Shown piece after piece: positions 43,119 through 52,038 of a DNA stretch of 64,000 nt. Every line of letters starts with the position of its first letter. Position 1 is the stretch's first letter. The position numbers were made by a program, and so were the translations under genes. The notes beneath the pieces are model-generated. The model saw nothing but the letters and a program-made list of their open reading frames with translations. It made no database searches and was not told where the DNA came from. The stretch spans positions 1 through 64,000 of the forward strand of contig JAPLGS010000139.1 of assembly GCA_026390015.1 (NCBI GenBank), given 5' to 3'. The DNA is from Chloroflexota bacterium (GTDB lineage: Bacteria > Chloroflexota > Anaerolineae > Anaerolineales > Villigracilaceae).

Positions 43119-43574
43119 ATGAGCAACCTTGTAAATTTTTTGAAACAAAGCGATATTTTTTATCAATTCACACCAACTCAACTTGAATTGGTGGCAAACC
43201 TTTGCCATGAAGTTATTTTTAATGCCAACGAAATAATTTTCCACGAAAATAGCGGAAGCAAGGAATTGTATGTGATCGCCCAAGGCGAAGTGGATATTTT
43301 GATCAACCGCGGCGCAACCGGAGATTCCGACAAACAAGAAACAACAGTGGCATTACTTCGAAGAGGTCAATCTTTTGGCGAAGTTGCCTTGGTGGATGAA
43401 GGACTTCGATCGGCTTCAGCGTGCGCGGTGCAAAATGACACCCGATTAATTGTCATACAACGCGACAAGCTGATCATGTTATGTGAAACGTATCCACAAT
43501 TAGGCTATCGTTTGATGTATAATCTCGCCGCAGATCTTGCCATGAAAATCCGAAATACCGATATGCGTATTTAA
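43119..43574 (+). CDS. Cyclic nucleotide-binding domain protein
   Basis: A 151-residue single-domain protein of the CAP/cNMP-binding superfamily. ELYVIAQGEVDILINRG and RGQSFGEVALVDEGLRSASACA form the beta-roll and the phosphate-binding cassette, in which the Glu and Arg positions are present (GEVAL, LRSAS). There is no DNA-binding helix-turn-helix, so it cannot act as a CAP-type factor alone; it may be a regulatory subunit for another protein. It follows the LysM-M23 gene by 24 bases. Nothing indicates which cyclic nucleotide is bound. Confidence 0.87.
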   Translation: MSNLVNFLKQSDIFYQFTPTQLELVANLCHEVIFNANEIIFHENSGSKELYVIAQGEVDILINRGATGDSDKQETTVALLRRGQSFGEVALVDEGLRSASACAVQNDTRLIVIQRDKLIMLCETYPQLGYRLMYNLAADLAMKIRNTDMRI

Positions 43575-43959
43575 GAATACATACCTTACAAACCCAATAA
43601 AAAAATAATTTATAGACGGATCAAAACCTACTTCTTATTGACTTTTAGAGATATAAACTTGATCTTATGAGACCTAAAGAGTCCCATAAAAAACACTTGA
43701 CCTGAGACAAAAATCACCTTATTATTGCCACTTATTAATTAGAGAGCGGCATACAAGGATGAAGTTTATAAAATAGTGGTTTAGTGAAAGCTGGGAAAAT
43801 CCATATTGAAAGGGTTTTTTCGGGCTTTCTTTGTATAACGAACCTAATTTGACTAAAGAGGAGGTGAGGCTGACACAGAAAGCATTGTCCGCTGTTTGTT
43901 GTATCCCGCACATGCGGGAAGTTGAATTCACCTAACATAATTTTGGAGGAGTAAGAAAA
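43575..43959 (+). promoter_or_regulatory. 385-base gene-free region: liv operon promoter and long leader
   Basis: TTGACC (43697-43702) and TATTAT (43720-43725), 17 bases apart, form a good sigma-70 type promoter, giving a 5' leader of roughly 225 bases before the livK ATG. The leader holds a GAAAG...CTTTC hairpin near 43809-43832 followed by T-rich sequence, a stem formed by AGGTGA (43862-43867) and TCACCT (43928-43933), and inside it a CCCGC-ACAT-GCGGG hairpin (43905-43918). GGAGGAG for livK follows. This is more structure than a simple promoter needs. I do not recognise a known riboswitch. The first 120 bases of the region show nothing further. Confidence 0.55.
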
Positions 43960-45297
43960 ATGAATAAGCGTTTGTTCGCTTTACTATCCGTGTTGGTTCT
44001 CGCCAGCATGATGCTCGCCGCCTGCGGTGCCAAAGCCACAGAAACCCCAGCAAAAGAAGCATCTGAAGGCGCTGCTACTGCTACTGAAGCTCCTGTTGCT
44101 GCTGCTACCGAAGCTCCTGTTGCCGCATTTGAATGCACCGATGCAATCGGTTGCGTAGATATCGCACCGGGCGAACCTGTACACATCGCCTATTGGGGTG
44201 TTCTCTCCGGCCCTGACAGTTCACTTGGCGAAGACTCCAAGCGTGGCGTTGAAATCGCCATTGACGACATGGGCGGTAAGTTCCAGGGTCATGATATTCT
44301 TCTCACCACCGAAGATGCCGGCTGTACTCCTGAAGGCGGCGCCACTGCTGCGACCAAGCTCGCGACTGACACATCGATTGTAGGCCTAATCGGTTCCAGC
44401 TGCTCAGATGAGACCGTTGGCGGTATCGCAACCATCACCAATGCCGGCCTGACCACCATCTCCCCATCCAATACACGCCCAGTTTTGACCAAACCAGATC
44501 GCGGCCCAGACTATGCAGGTTACTTACGCACCGCTCATAGCGATGCCTTCCAAGGCAAAGCCGTGGCTGAGTTCGCCTATAACTATCTCAAGGTTACCAA
44601 AGCCGCAACCCTGCACGATGGCTCCACATATGCTCAGGCTCTTCAACAGGTATTCGCCGATGAGTTCGTAAAACTCGGCGGAACAATTGTTGCTCAGGAA
44701 GCTGTCGCCAAAGACGCTACCGATATGAAGCCTGTCCTTACCACCATCGCCGCCGCTAAACCCGAATTCCTGTACTACCCCGTATTCGTATCTGTGGGTG
44801 GTTACGTCACCGCTCAAATCCGTGATGTTGCTGGCCTCGAAAACGTTAAGATTGCCGGCTCAGACGGTATCTTTACAGCTGACCTGCTCAAAGGCGGCGG
44901 CGCGAACACAAAGGGCATGTATCTTTCCAGCCCTGACTTCAGCGCCTTCACCGGTGACTATGCAGGCTTCATTGCTAAGCACACCGCCAAATATGGCGGC
45001 TCGACACTCTCCACCTTCCACGCTCATGCTTACGATGCCGCCAATATCCTATTTGCGGCTCTTGCTAAGGTTGTTGTTGCAGATGCAGACGGCACGCTCC
45101 ATGTTGGACGTCAGGCTCTCCGTGACGCCATTTACGCCACAAAAGATTTCAAGGGCATCACAGGCACCCTCACCTGCTCTCCCTCAGGTGATTGCGGCGC
45201 TCCCGTCATCGCGGTTTACGAGATCATGAACTCCGATCCGGCCTCCTGGAATCCTTCAGACGCGACCAACCCGAATCCGAAGAAAATCTTCCCGTAG
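43960..45297 (+). CDS. livK: Branched-chain amino acid-type ABC transporter, substrate-binding lipoprotein
   Basis: A 445-residue lipoprotein of the family-6 (leucine-binding type) periplasmic proteins. The signal peptide ends in the lipobox LAAC (Cys23). It is followed by an Ala/Thr/Pro-rich linker with a near-perfect tandem of TEAPVAAA, and then the binding domain (SLGEDSKRGVEIAIDDMGG, IGSSCSDETVGGIATI, the long hinge and GITGTLTCSPSGDCG). Ligand type cannot be fixed; relatives bind Leu/Ile/Val, urea, amides or aromatic compounds. It is first in a complete livKHMGF operon. A hairpin after the gene probably keeps its mRNA level above that of the permeases. Confidence 0.93.
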   Translation: MNKRLFALLSVLVLASMMLAACGAKATETPAKEASEGAATATEAPVAAATEAPVAAFECTDAIGCVDIAPGEPVHIAYWGVLSGPDSSLGEDSKRGVEIAIDDMGGKFQGHDILLTTEDAGCTPEGGATAATKLATDTSIVGLIGSSCSDETVGGIATITNAGLTTISPSNTRPVLTKPDRGPDYAGYLRTAHSDAFQGKAVAEFAYNYLKVTKAATLHDGSTYAQALQQVFADEFVKLGGTIVAQEAVAKDATDMKPVLTTIAAAKPEFLYYPVFVSVGGYVTAQIRDVAGLENVKIAGSDGIFTADLLKGGGANTKGMYLSSPDFSAFTGDYAGFIAKHTAKYGGSTLSTFHAHAYDAANILFAALAKVVVADADGTLHVGRQALRDAIYATKDFKGITGTLTCSPSGDCGAPVIAVYEIMNSDPASWNPSDATNPNPKKIFP

Positions 45298-45322
45298 TCT
45301 GTAAGTTAATAAAGTAAGTCAA

Positions 45323-45356
45323 AATGATGAGGCAGACAAATGTCTGCCTCATCATT
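45323..45356 (+). terminator. Hairpin between livK and livH
   Basis: Perfect 16-base arms AATGATGAGGCAGACA (45323-45338) and complement (45341-45356) around two bases, without a clear T run afterwards. It is better read as a partial terminator or 3' stabiliser that raises livK over the downstream genes. Confidence 0.7.
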
Positions 45357-45385
45357 AACACCTCTCAATTTCAAGGAGGCAGTCC

Positions 45386-46450
45386 ATGCGCACGAGTTTT
45401 GGCGAACGTTTATTAGATCTGGCAGTTAATGGTTTCCTTTGGGGATTTCGTATTTTAATCGTTGTAATTGTGGTACTTGGTACATTCTTAACGATCCGCG
45501 CCGGCAAATACACTAGTGAACAGTGGATTGATTTTGTAGTTTTTGGAATCTCGCAAGGCAGCATTTATGCTCTGATAGCGCTTGGATACACAATGGTTTA
45601 CGGCATCTTACGCATGATCAATTTTGCTCACGGCGAAATTTTCATGAGCGGGGCTTTCGGCGGCTATTTCATCGCAACCTGGCTGACCGGTATTGGTTTT
45701 ATGGATAAATACCCCGTATTTGGTTTAATAATATCAATGATGTTCGGCATGCTTGTCTCAACCTTAATCGCCTTATTGGTCGAACGCATCGCCTATCGTC
45801 CCTTGCGCGGAGCGCCGCGTCTTGTACCATTAATTAGCGCGATCGGTGCTTCATTTTTCCTGCAATATACATTCCGCGGTTTTTTTGGTCCCGGTGTTTA
45901 TGCCTACCCAAGCATGAAAGCGCTGGATGGTGAATGGATTTTTTTTGGTATCGGAATCCTTAAAGTTCAGATCGTTGTCACGATTGCCGCAGTAGTGATG
46001 ATGAGCATTTTATACTCCATCGTCATGTTCACAAAAATTGGCAAAGCCATGCGTGCTGTTTCCGAAAATAAAGATGTAGCCGCGCTAATGGGAATTGATG
46101 TCAATCGCATTATTGTGACCACATTTGCCTTAGGCGCTGCGATGGCAGGTGCGGCAGGCGTACTATATGCACTGACCTACCGTCAGGTTAACTTCTTTAC
46201 AGGCTTCACTCCGGGCATTAAGGCATTTACCGCCGCTGTATTAGGAGGAATTGGCAACATACCGGGCGCCATGGTGGGCGGACTTGTTCTTGGAATAGTC
46301 GAATCTGTAGGCCCCGCCCTTTTCCTCGATAGTATCGGTATTCCCCGCCCGTATCAACTCAAAGACGCGATTGCCTACATCATGCTGGTAATGATCCTGC
46401 TCTTCCGCCCGTCTGGCATTCTGGGCGAACGCGTTTCCAAGAAGGCTTAA
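45386..46450 (+). CDS. livH: Branched-chain amino acid-type ABC transporter permease LivH
   Basis: A 354-residue inner membrane permease of the BPD_transp_2 family. The core begins with GISQGSIYALIALGYTMVYGILRMINFAHGEIFMSG, a hallmark of LivH, and the ATPase-contact loop reads GKAMRAVSENKDVAALMGIDV. The last helices include FTAAVLGGIGNIPGAMVGGLVLG. It has an N-terminal extension of about 50 residues with one extra hydrophobic segment (FRILIVVIVVLGTFLTI). AAGGAGG precedes the ATG. Confidence 0.95.
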   Translation: MRTSFGERLLDLAVNGFLWGFRILIVVIVVLGTFLTIRAGKYTSEQWIDFVVFGISQGSIYALIALGYTMVYGILRMINFAHGEIFMSGAFGGYFIATWLTGIGFMDKYPVFGLIISMMFGMLVSTLIALLVERIAYRPLRGAPRLVPLISAIGASFFLQYTFRGFFGPGVYAYPSMKALDGEWIFFGIGILKVQIVVTIAAVVMMSILYSIVMFTKIGKAMRAVSENKDVAALMGIDVNRIIVTTFALGAAMAGAAGVLYALTYRQVNFFTGFTPGIKAFTAAVLGGIGNIPGAMVGGLVLGIVESVGPALFLDSIGIPRPYQLKDAIAYIMLVMILLFRPSGILGERVSKKA

Positions 46451-46454
46451 CAGG

Positions 46455-48215
46455 GTGAAAATGATGATAAAAAAAGAAAACCTCATCTGGATTGCCATCA
46501 AAACCGGTCTGCTCAGCGGTGTTATTGCAATATTTCTTTGTCTGATCGGCATGGTAGAAGTATTTAGCAAGCGTGATGTAATCGAACATATCATCACGCT
46601 GGGAGATTTTATACTTCTAGTCTCAGCTGTCTCAGCAGGAGTAATTGCTGCGCGAGCGGCCTCAAACCCGGATCAAGAAAAACAACCCCTCAAAAACTAT
46701 CTCGCGGGGGCACTTGCAGGACTTACCACTGGTATATTGATCGTCGCGTTTATAGGATTAAGCCAGACGATCAACTTGCGCAGCGTATTTCTGAGCGCTT
46801 CACCCTCGCTATTTAAGCTGCTCACATTCAAAGGTGGAACAAGTTGGTTTTGGATATATCCTGCGATCGGTTTAGCATCAGGTGTACTGGGGACGACCTT
46901 GTTTCTCCTGCCTGAAAAATTCCGCCAGCCCATCACGCGCGCGATCTCCATCACTTTTTTAATGGCGCTATTCTCAGGTCTTTTCCGCGTGATAATGATC
47001 AACCGCGCAGGCAGTACCGCCAAATTAGCAAAATACCTCTTTGGACAAACCGGCCTTACCCTGAGCGGCGCGATCATATTCTTTATTGCTATTATTGTTA
47101 TTTCCATGTTTTGGTCTGCTCGATCCAAAAACCTCCAGGAAGGTTTTTCTCGTATTCCGAAACGAGGCCAAACCAGTATACGAGTGGCAGTATATGTCTT
47201 GCTGGCCTATGTGGTAATTATGTTACCTCAGGTATCCGGGCCATTCATCGCTCAGGTCGTCGTTATCGTCAGCCTATATGCCCTGATGGGACTTGGACTC
47301 AATATTACACTTGGATTTGCAGGCCTGCTGGATCTTGGTTTTGTGGCATTCTTCGCTGTTGGTGCTTACACAGTTGGATTGCTCACATCCTACGGCATAT
47401 TTGGATTACAACATATCCCCTTCTGGGTAGCAGTACCGATTGCAGTTTTAGTGGCAATGATGTTTGGAGCATTTCTTGGCTTGCCTGTACTCGGCGTACG
47501 AGGTGACTACCTGGCAATTGCCACACTAGGCTTCGGAGAAATTGTCCGCTTGCTCGCTGGATCAGATTTCCTGGCACCATTCTTCGGTGGTCCACAAGGT
47601 ATCATCGGCATTCAAAAACCATGCCTTGGCACGCTAGGGGAATTCCTAAAAGTAGACGTGCCGCGAATCTGTAATGGCATAGAGTTCGGAGGCCCGAAAG
47701 AAATTTACTATCTTGCCGTCGCTAGCGCAATATTGGTCGCTTTTATTGCATTGCGATTACAAAAATCACGGCTGGGCCGCGCATGGATGGCTATTCGCGA
47801 AGATGAAGATGTGGCAGAAGCTCTTGGTATCAACTTGATCCAGACGAAATTGCTTGCATATATGCTCGGCGCGGCATTTGCCGGATTGGGCGGTGCAATT
47901 TTTACCGTGTTAGTTGGTTCCATATTTGCCACCAGCATGCAGTTGATCGTTTCCATCAATGTTGTCGCTCTGATCATTGTCGGTGGGATGGGAAGTATTC
48001 CCGGCGTAATCGTCGGCGCCATCGCCTTGATCGGTATGCCTGAGCTTCTCCGTGAAGTTTCAGAATATCGCTTCCTGTTCTACGGGGCAGCTTTAATTAT
48101 GATGATGCTTGCCAAGCCAGAAGGTTTATGGCCGTCTCAAGCCACACTTCGGGAATTACATCATGAAGATCCTGGCGAAGATTTAGAAGTAGCGTCTTCA
48201 CAGGCAAAGGCATAG
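46455..48215 (+). CDS. livM: Branched-chain amino acid-type ABC transporter permease LivM with long N-terminal membrane extension
   Basis: A 586-residue permease. The LivM core occupies about residues 260-570 (LYALMGLGLNITLGFAGLLDLGFVAFFAVGAYT ... AWMAIREDEDVAEALGINLIQTKLLAYMLGAAFAGLGGA). The first 240 residues form an additional polytopic domain with about six hydrophobic segments, much longer than the small extension of E. coli LivM. I do not know a function for it. The start is GTG 46455 (AAGAAGG 9 bases upstream) or one of the ATGs at 46461 and 46464. It lies 4 bases after livH. Confidence 0.93.
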   Translation: MKMMIKKENLIWIAIKTGLLSGVIAIFLCLIGMVEVFSKRDVIEHIITLGDFILLVSAVSAGVIAARAASNPDQEKQPLKNYLAGALAGLTTGILIVAFIGLSQTINLRSVFLSASPSLFKLLTFKGGTSWFWIYPAIGLASGVLGTTLFLLPEKFRQPITRAISITFLMALFSGLFRVIMINRAGSTAKLAKYLFGQTGLTLSGAIIFFIAIIVISMFWSARSKNLQEGFSRIPKRGQTSIRVAVYVLLAYVVIMLPQVSGPFIAQVVVIVSLYALMGLGLNITLGFAGLLDLGFVAFFAVGAYTVGLLTSYGIFGLQHIPFWVAVPIAVLVAMMFGAFLGLPVLGVRGDYLAIATLGFGEIVRLLAGSDFLAPFFGGPQGIIGIQKPCLGTLGEFLKVDVPRICNGIEFGGPKEIYYLAVASAILVAFIALRLQKSRLGRAWMAIREDEDVAEALGINLIQTKLLAYMLGAAFAGLGGAIFTVLVGSIFATSMQLIVSINVVALIIVGGMGSIPGVIVGAIALIGMPELLREVSEYRFLFYGAALIMMMLAKPEGLWPSQATLRELHHEDPGEDLEVASSQAKA

Positions 48216-48225
48216 AGAGGTCTCA

Positions 48226-49059
48226 ATGGCTATTATCTTATCCGCAAAAAAAGTCATCAAACGCTTTGGCGGCTTGGTTGCTGTCAACTCGGTGGATTTT
48301 GACATCCCGGAAAAATCCATCGTCAGCATTATCGGACCCAACGGCGCAGGCAAGACCACGTTCTTCAATATGATCACAGGTTTTGGAAAGATCGACGAAG
48401 GAGAAATCTCCTTCGAAGGAACCCCCATTCACCGCTTGCGACCTGACCAGATCACAAATCGCGGCATCTCGCGCACGTATCAGAATATCCGCTTGTTTCC
48501 AGACATGACTGCGCTTGAGAATATCCTGGTTGGCCAGCATCTATTCTTACACTCCAGTTGGATCAGCGCCGTACTCGGCACACCCAGAGTTCGAGCAGAA
48601 GAACAAATGGCTCTGGCGGAAGCGCAAAGATTGCTAAATTTTGTTAACCTAAAAGGCAAAGGAGATATGCTCGCGCGCAATCTTCCTTATGGCGCGCAGC
48701 GGCGGCTTGAAATTGCCCGTGCGCTAGCGACCAAACCCAAGTTATTGTTGCTGGATGAACCCTCTGCGGGCATGAACCCTCGCGAAACAGAAGATCTGAC
48801 AGAATTCATCCATCGCATTCGCGATGATTTGGGTATCGCGATCCTGCTCATCGAACACCACATGCGCGTTGTCATGGGTATTTCCGAGCGCATCACCGTG
48901 CTTGATTACGGTGAAAAGATCGCAGAGGGCACCCCTGCCGAAATCCAAAGCAATCCGCGCGTGATTGAAGCGTATCTTGGCCGCGGCGCTGCCACTGAGG
49001 GTATGGCAAATGCCCATGAGCGCTATTCAGACAATAAGACCGAAACGACATCACAGTAG
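48226..49059 (+). CDS. livG: Branched-chain amino acid-type ABC transporter ATPase LivG
   Basis: A 277-residue ABC ATPase. Walker A is GPNGAGKTTF, the family-typical FGGLVAVNSVDFDIPEKSI precedes it, and the signature/Walker B region reads LPYGAQRRLEIARALATKPKLLLLDEPSAGMNP, where LPYGAQ replaces the canonical LSGGQ as in other LivG proteins. The C-terminus (VIEAYLG) is typical, with a short polar tail. It pairs with LivF on the cytosolic face of the importer. Confidence 0.96.
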   Translation: MAIILSAKKVIKRFGGLVAVNSVDFDIPEKSIVSIIGPNGAGKTTFFNMITGFGKIDEGEISFEGTPIHRLRPDQITNRGISRTYQNIRLFPDMTALENILVGQHLFLHSSWISAVLGTPRVRAEEQMALAEAQRLLNFVNLKGKGDMLARNLPYGAQRRLEIARALATKPKLLLLDEPSAGMNPRETEDLTEFIHRIRDDLGIAILLIEHHMRVVMGISERITVLDYGEKIAEGTPAEIQSNPRVIEAYLGRGAATEGMANAHERYSDNKTETTSQ

Positions 49060-49065
49060 GCCAAA

Positions 49066-49779
49066 ATGAGCATATTAAATATAGAGAACGTTCACACCTA
49101 CTACGGCAACATTCACGCCCTAAAAGGTATAAACATTAACATCGAGAAGGGTGAAATTGTGACCCTGATCGGAGGCAATGGCGCCGGAAAGACAACTACT
49201 CTCCGAACTATTTCAGGTTTGTTAAAACCACGTGATGGAAGCGTCAGCTTGAACGGCGAGGACATCCTGAAATATCAAGCCCATGAAATTGTCTATAAAG
49301 GCATATCCATGGTACCGGAAGGACGCGGCGTATTTGCCCGCCTGACAGTGTTGGAAAACCTTGAAATGGGTGCGTTCAGCCGTAACAGCAAGGAAGAAGT
49401 AACCCGCAATATGGATAGGGTATTTACACTCTTCCCGCGCCTAAAGGAACGTCGGACGCAGGTAGCTGGCACTCTCTCCGGCGGCGAACAGCAAATGCTC
49501 GCGACGGGACGGGGTCTGATGTCGAACCCAACCATTCTTCTTATGGATGAACCCTCCATGGGACTTGCTCCTGTTTTAGTGGAGTTGATCTTTGATACCA
49601 TCCAGCAGATCAACAAGGAAGGTACGACGATCATGTTGGTAGAACAAAACGCCCTAATGGCACTAACCATTGCCGATCGCGGATATGTTCTACAAACCGG
49701 CGAAATCATTCTCAGCGACACTGCAGAAAATCTGAAGAAAAACCCCACCGTACAAAAAGCGTATCTGGGCATGGAATAG
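49066..49779 (+). CDS. livF: Branched-chain amino acid-type ABC transporter ATPase LivF
   Basis: A 237-residue ABC ATPase. It begins with VHTYYGNIHALKGININIEKGEI, has Walker A GGNGAGKTTT (Gly instead of the usual Ala/Pro at one position), the LivF-specific MVPEGRGVFARLTVLENLEMGAF, the signature LSGGEQQMLATGRGL and Walker B ILLMDEPSMGL, and ends VQKAYLGME. It is the last gene of the importer operon and a terminator follows. Confidence 0.96.
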   Translation: MSILNIENVHTYYGNIHALKGININIEKGEIVTLIGGNGAGKTTTLRTISGLLKPRDGSVSLNGEDILKYQAHEIVYKGISMVPEGRGVFARLTVLENLEMGAFSRNSKEEVTRNMDRVFTLFPRLKERRTQVAGTLSGGEQQMLATGRGLMSNPTILLMDEPSMGLAPVLVELIFDTIQQINKEGTTIMLVEQNALMALTIADRGYVLQTGEIILSDTAENLKKNPTVQKAYLGME

Positions 49780-49800
49780 AAATAGCTAACGAAATAGTCT

Positions 49801-49832
49801 AAGCGCAGAGGTAAAATATTATCTCTGCGCTT
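49801..49832 (+). terminator. Terminator after livF
   Basis: Arms AAGCGCAGAG (49801-49810) and CTCTGCGCTT (49823-49832) with a TTTT run. It separates the importer from the ornithine cyclodeaminase-family gene, which still starts only 20 bases later with its own GGAGG. Confidence 0.8.
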
Positions 49833-49852
49833 TTGATTGCCTGGAGGATTCA

Positions 49853-50842
49853 ATGCTGATACTTAATGCCGAGGAAGTTCGCAAAGCCCTTCCCATGCAC
49901 CAAGCCATTGAGGCGATGAAGCAGGCTTACGCCTCACTCTCTAGCGGTAAGGCGGAAGTTCCCCTGAGAACACGCCTATCCATCTCTCCGCATGAAGCAG
50001 TAAGCCTGTTCATGCCCGCATATCTTCAAACAAACGAAACCGAAGCGCTGGCAATAAAAGTAGTTTCGATCTTTCCGAATAATCCTGCGCAGGGTTTGGC
50101 TCTCATTCAAGCCGCAGTACTGGCTCTGGATCCAGAAACGGGTCGCACCATTGCCCTGCTTGAAGGGGGAATGATCACCGCCATACGCACAGGCGCAGGA
50201 AGCGGCGCGGCAATTGACATTTTATCCCGCACAGATAGCCGTGTGGTAGCAATATTCGGAGCAGGCGCGCAGGGACGCACCCAACTCGAAGCCGCATGCA
50301 CTGTCCGTAAAATTGAAAAAGTATGGATTTATGACTCAGACACGAAGAGAGCTGAAGCCTTCGCGAAGGAAATGGCGGGGCGAGGCCCGATTCCTACCGA
50401 CGTTCAACCTGCCGCTACAAGCCGGGAAGCAGTAGCCGAAGCAGACATCATCTGCACAGCAACAACTTCAACATTCCCCGTATTTATAGATAAAGATGTC
50501 AAATCAGGGACTCACATCTCTGCCATTGGATCATACACTTCCGAAATGCAGGAAGTGCCGGGAGAAACCATCCAACGTGCAAAAGTGATCGTTGATTCAC
50601 GTTCAGCAGTATTGGCCGAATCTGGTGACTTAATCAAACCGATACAAAGCGGGACGATCAGCGAGTCACATATTTTTGCCGAACTCGGGGAGATCGTGCT
50701 TGGGAAAAAAACTGGCAGACAATCCACCGAAGAGATCACGGTTTTCAAATCAGTTGGAGTGGCCGTGCAAGATGCGATGGCCGCGCAATTGGCACTCAGA
50801 AACGCAAAGATACTGAACCTGGGACAGGACATTCCCTTCTAA
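49853..50842 (+). CDS. Ornithine cyclodeaminase / mu-crystallin family protein
   Basis: A 329-residue NAD(P)-binding enzyme. The Rossmann motif is IFGAGAQGRTQLEAA near residues 126-140, and the N-terminal catalytic half has MHQAIEAMKQAYASLSSGKAEVPLRTRL. The family includes ornithine cyclodeaminase (ornithine to proline plus ammonia), alanine dehydrogenase of archaeal type, and ketimine reductases; the sequence does not separate these by eye. GGAGG precedes the ATG. It is followed after 17 bases by a DAO-family flavoprotein, and preceded by the amino acid type importer, which suggests amino acid or imino acid catabolism. Confidence 0.92.
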   Translation: MLILNAEEVRKALPMHQAIEAMKQAYASLSSGKAEVPLRTRLSISPHEAVSLFMPAYLQTNETEALAIKVVSIFPNNPAQGLALIQAAVLALDPETGRTIALLEGGMITAIRTGAGSGAAIDILSRTDSRVVAIFGAGAQGRTQLEAACTVRKIEKVWIYDSDTKRAEAFAKEMAGRGPIPTDVQPAATSREAVAEADIICTATTSTFPVFIDKDVKSGTHISAIGSYTSEMQEVPGETIQRAKVIVDSRSAVLAESGDLIKPIQSGTISESHIFAELGEIVLGKKTGRQSTEEITVFKSVGVAVQDAMAAQLALRNAKILNLGQDIPF

Positions 50843-50859
50843 ATAAAAAGGATAATCAC

Positions 50860-52017
50860 ATGAACGAATTACCAAACACAGCAGACATTGTCATCATCGG
50901 CGGCGGCGTGATGGGCGCCAGCGCGGCCTATCATCTGGCGCAGCGCGGAATGAAACACATCGTATTGCTCGAAAAAGAGAATTTCTTTGGGCAGGGCGCA
51001 ACCGGCAGATGCGCGGGCGGCGTACGTTATCAATTTTCAACCGAGATCAATGTAAAACTTTCGATCGCAAGCCTGCCCATGCTCGAAAGATTCAAAGAAG
51101 AAATTGGGCAGGAGATAAGTTACAAACAATGCGGATATCTTCTGGTGGCCACAAATGAAAAAGACGCCAATACTTTCAAAAGCAATATTGATTTGCAAAA
51201 CAAACTCGGTGTGCCAACCCAACTCTTGAGCGGGGATGAAGTCCGCAAACGCTTGCCCTTGATGAAATTTGACGACGCGCTCGCAGGCACGTTCAATCAA
51301 AAAGATGGCATCGTTGACCCGAACAGCGTGGTGATGGGCTACATCAGCGCGGCGCAAAAGATGGGTGTACAGGCCTTCACGAATGCGGAAGTGCTTGGGA
51401 TCACTATCAGCGCTGATCAGGTTGAAGAGGTGCAAACAACCCTCGGCGTAATCAAGACGCGCATGATATTGAACGCGGCGGGACCATGGGCGAGGCCCAT
51501 CGGCAAAATGGCGGGAGTCCAACTTCCAGTCATCCCCCTGCGCAGGCAGATGTTTACGACGAGTGCGCTAAAAGAAGTACCTGCTGATTTTCCATTCGTG
51601 ATTGATTTTGCAAGATCGCTTTATTTTCATCGCGAGGGCGAGGGATTGCTGATCGGCATGAGCAATCAAAATGAACAACCTGGCTTTGATCAAAATGTGG
51701 ATGAAGATTTTGAATTGACAAATCTCGACGCCGCAATTGAGCGAATGCCTGTGGTGGAAAAGGCGCAGCGTGCCTCTCATTGGGCGGGATTATATGAAGT
51801 AACACCCGACGCGCACCCGATATTTGGAAATACAAATACTAATGGATTTTTTGTATGCGCGGGATTTTCAGGACATGGATTTATGCACGGCCCAATCTCA
51901 GGAAAATTGATGAGTGAGTTTATTTTGGATGGCAAATTTTCAAGCCTGGATGTTTCGATGCTTGACCTGAAACGCTTCGAGGAAAGCCGTTTGATTCAAG
52001 AGTACAATGTAGTTTAA
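50860..52017 (+). CDS. DAO-family FAD-dependent oxidoreductase (sarcosine oxidase / proline dehydrogenase beta-subunit like)
   Basis: A 385-residue flavoenzyme. The FAD-binding motif IVIIGGGVMGASAAYHLAQRG is at the N-terminus and is followed by GATGRCAGGVRYQF. The C-terminal signature GLYEVTPDAHPIFG ... GFFVCAGFSGHGFMHGP is typical of sarcosine oxidase beta-subunit, dimethylglycine and L-proline dehydrogenase beta-subunits. Substrates are likely N-methyl or cyclic amino acids. It sits in the same orientation right after the ornithine cyclodeaminase-family gene. No alpha, gamma or delta subunits are adjacent, so it may act as a single-subunit enzyme. Confidence 0.92.
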   Translation: MNELPNTADIVIIGGGVMGASAAYHLAQRGMKHIVLLEKENFFGQGATGRCAGGVRYQFSTEINVKLSIASLPMLERFKEEIGQEISYKQCGYLLVATNEKDANTFKSNIDLQNKLGVPTQLLSGDEVRKRLPLMKFDDALAGTFNQKDGIVDPNSVVMGYISAAQKMGVQAFTNAEVLGITISADQVEEVQTTLGVIKTRMILNAAGPWARPIGKMAGVQLPVIPLRRQMFTTSALKEVPADFPFVIDFARSLYFHREGEGLLIGMSNQNEQPGFDQNVDEDFELTNLDAAIERMPVVEKAQRASHWAGLYEVTPDAHPIFGNTNTNGFFVCAGFSGHGFMHGPISGKLMSEFILDGKFSSLDVSMLDLKRFEESRLIQEYNVV

Positions 52018-52038
52018 TAAATTCAAGAAAAATCTTTA

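Noticed and set aside
43758-43776. A five-codon frame (MKFIK) in the livK leader as an attenuation leader peptide.
   Set aside because: It is too short, with only one Ile and a poor ribosome-binding site, to support classic branched-chain attenuation.
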